A stretch of DNA of 64,000 nucleotides, from the NCBI GenBank assembly GCA_947623455.1, contig OX392532.1, positions 47,495,058 to 47,559,057 of the forward strand, in the 5' to 3' direction. The stretch is from Mimachlamys varia. Taxonomy: Eukaryota > Mollusca > Bivalvia > Pectinida > Pectinidae. The notes beneath the pieces were generated by a model. It was not told where the DNA came from and ran no database searches. It saw only the letters and a program-made list of their open reading frames with translations. The position numbers were made by a program, and so were the translations under genes. Numbering within the stretch: position 1 is the first letter of the stretch; each line of letters begins with the position of its first letter. Positions 62,006 through 64,000 of the stretch are shown here, in pieces.

Positions 62006-62949
62006 GGTACAGTTGTGGGATCGCACAACGTTACACAATGTGCGGTGGGCGCACGATGGGCGAACGGTGTATGCACGATGTGCGAACGATGCGATCCTGG
62101 GCGATAATATCTAACGCACATGTGGGCGCACGATAAACTAACATTGTGTGATGACAATCGTGGTTGATATAAATTTAGAAATGGTTTAACAATATATACG
62201 GTTTAGCGCTAGATGTTTTAAACATATTTCTATATTGTAACTATTTACATGAGCTGATAGTTCTATCTATATATTTCATAAAATTAGTAATAGTCTTTCT
62301 GTAGTTTTTGAAACAAACCAAATAGACACATGTAAACTTTCAACACATATATTGACAAGTTCTCATTCAAGTAAATATCTTGCCAGTTTTTACCAAGTTA
62401 TACACTGCACCTGTACATGGACAATATATGTAGATGTCTCTGGCCCGGGGCACTTACAACACTCGCCTAGGTGTGAAAACACAGGTAAATTGTTGGGGAG
62501 GGGATTTTCAAATAAATAATTATAAGAGTCCAGTTTGTTTTCCTAACGGTCGCTCGGTAATGGCTGTCGGAGCGGATCGCCGCACACGGGACAGGTAAAA
62601 CTCTGGCATGTTATTTACCTATTCTGTTACCTGTTAGCTAAAGCCGCACTTGGCTGTCTCATGGTCACTGCAATACTGTTTACTGTATATTGTTAAATTG
62701 ACATAATCCCAATAAATATGATGGGACTTTAAATAGTTTTTGGACAAGAGGTGCCATATGTTTTTCATTCCGTAATATGTATCGACCAATTGTACCAAAT
62801 GGTGCGTGTGTGCGATTCTATCGCACACATAAACGCACGATCTTTAGATCGCCCAGTTGTGCGCACCATGGGCGAACGATGTGTGCACAATGTATGCACG
62901 ATGAACGCACGCAGTTTTTGGTGCGTTGTGCGATACCACAACTGTACCG
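62006..62949. mobile_element. Candidate foldback element with 'gtgcgcac'-rich ends
   Basis: 'ggtacagttgtgggatcgca' + 'caacg' at 62006-62030 is inverted at 62925-62949 with one mismatch. Both subterminal regions (62030-62155 and 62805-62925) are packed with 'gcgcacgat', 'gggcgaacg' and 'gtatgcacgat' words. The ~650-bp centre is AT-rich and without an ORF. A long subterminal-repeat DNA transposon remnant is the simplest reading. Confidence 0.55.
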
Positions 62950-62959
62950 ACCCGACTGA

Positions 62960-64000
62960 AAACTGCAAGCTTTAAAAGAGGCAATTTAGTGAACCTGCAT
63001 TTTTCAAAATCAACTAGAAAGAAAAATACTTTTATTCAGACAAAGGAATCCGTACATAATAATAAGATACCGAGTAGCCGATGTGGTCAGTGTTATTATT
63101 GGGAAAGCACGCGCCAAATATAGCGACATCAAAATATAGCACGGAATAATCGAGCCAACTGGCGCGACCACATGTATGTGTGTTGTAAACAATTGGACGC
63201 GAGTAGTTTGATTTCACACATACTTATTTCGAGGAATGTTAGATTAACGAAATACGTTGTCAACACTAATGACATTAATGTTTATTATTAGATCCAATGA
63301 GAAATTATGTTATATACTTCAAACTAACCAAAAGCAGATATTATTGAAAGCTCGCACACAGGGGTCCTCTAAAGGGAAATTCGTTAACTTGAAAACATTT
63401 ACAATGTGGGGTCAAACAACTCAGAGACATTTGTAAACAAATGTCTCAGTTGCATGGTTTGGGCGATTAAGGATTTTCTTATTATTAATTGAAAAACACA
63501 TGGAAACCATCAAGTTTTGTCAAAATATCGGTATGAATAGTTCACAAGGATTATCGAACTACAGTTTAAAGTAGGCACACGGTACGGTTATGTATGGACA
63601 AGGCCACAGGTGCCAGAGATTTTGTTGAACTAGCTTTAAATATAAACTAATGCTTTCAGAGTCTTTTTCACACTTTTTAAGATTAAGATCAACTTTCGAG
63701 AAAAATGGCACCTTAATCTAAACTCCCAAAAAGTATAAAATTACTCTAAAAACCGTAGTGTGGGTCCAAAATATACACTGTAAGTGTACCAAATTCTAAG
63801 GCCCCTGAGGACAAGCTAGGCTACAGTAGCCTAGTCTTATAGGTCGCGTGAACACGTTACAACACTAGTTAACGGCTGATGAGTGTATTGACCAATTATA
63901 ACTTACGTTACTTTTTAAAAGACAACGAACTGCTGTGACCTATTTCAAATTCAAACTTCTGACATGCAATGAAACCACGCAATCCGATGGCGGGCAGACG
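62960..64000. other. Non-coding window end
   Basis: No exon or array. A 24-bp near-palindrome built on 'gagacatttgt' lies at 63424-63447. Confidence 0.45.

Overview
The window looks like nuclear DNA from a marine invertebrate, most likely a bivalve mollusc. Genes have GT-AG introns. The non-coding DNA is AT-rich and carries repeats I associate with molluscan genomes: arrays built on 'gagttatctcccttg'-like words, tRNA-derived SINEs ending in a 'ggttgctaaggccc' tail, a 'ctccgggtactccgg' repeat, and elements starting 'taggtcacctgagc' or carrying (CCGT)n. No bacterial operons, CRISPR arrays or rRNA genes are visible. The species cannot be named from the sequence alone.

I can support three genes. 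(1) At 327-2747 (+) lie the last four exons of a HEAT-repeat protein; the splice phases agree throughout. (2) At 14378-17536 (-) is a two-exon class A (rhodopsin-like) GPCR of about 365 residues, split just before TM3. (3) At 49288-60042 (-) is a giant ankyrin-repeat gene. An 8.8-kb terminal exon encodes more than 2,940 residues, including thirty exactly phased 79-residue units. Three short upstream exons, one encoding a CARD-like helical bundle, join it in compatible phase. A dead CR1/Jockey-type LINE sits at 34694-36790. A possible lone 58-nt exon lies at 33635-33692.

The rest is dominated by tandem and mobile repeats. From about 7.7 to 29.6 kb, seven unrelated minisatellites cover roughly 14 kb: 19 bp, 20 bp, 17/19 bp, 39 bp, a 76-bp composite, about 33 bp C-rich, and 44 bp repeated about 125 times. 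Smaller arrays lie at 3.5-4.1, 37.3-38.0 and 40.2-41.0 kb. Non-autonomous DNA elements with clear ends include a Mutator-like MITE with a 9-bp target duplication, a TTAA-flanked piggyBac-like MITE, a CTG-flanked Harbinger-like MITE nested inside the LINE, and several foldback elements. A 2-kb non-coding block at 42.0-46.0 kb is tandemly duplicated, with a diverged partial third copy at 46.7-47.2 kb.

Two observations stand out. First, the 39-bp minisatellite in the GPCR intron is an amplification of the intron/exon-2 junction itself. Many units carry a usable splice acceptor, and each unit encodes 13 residues in frame with exon 2, so acceptor choice could lengthen the receptor between TM2 and TM3. 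Second, the ankyrin gene combines a CARD-like module with a homogenised 237-bp-unit array that shows recent five-unit (1,185-bp) duplications, a layout suited to rapid copy-number change in an innate-immune-type protein.
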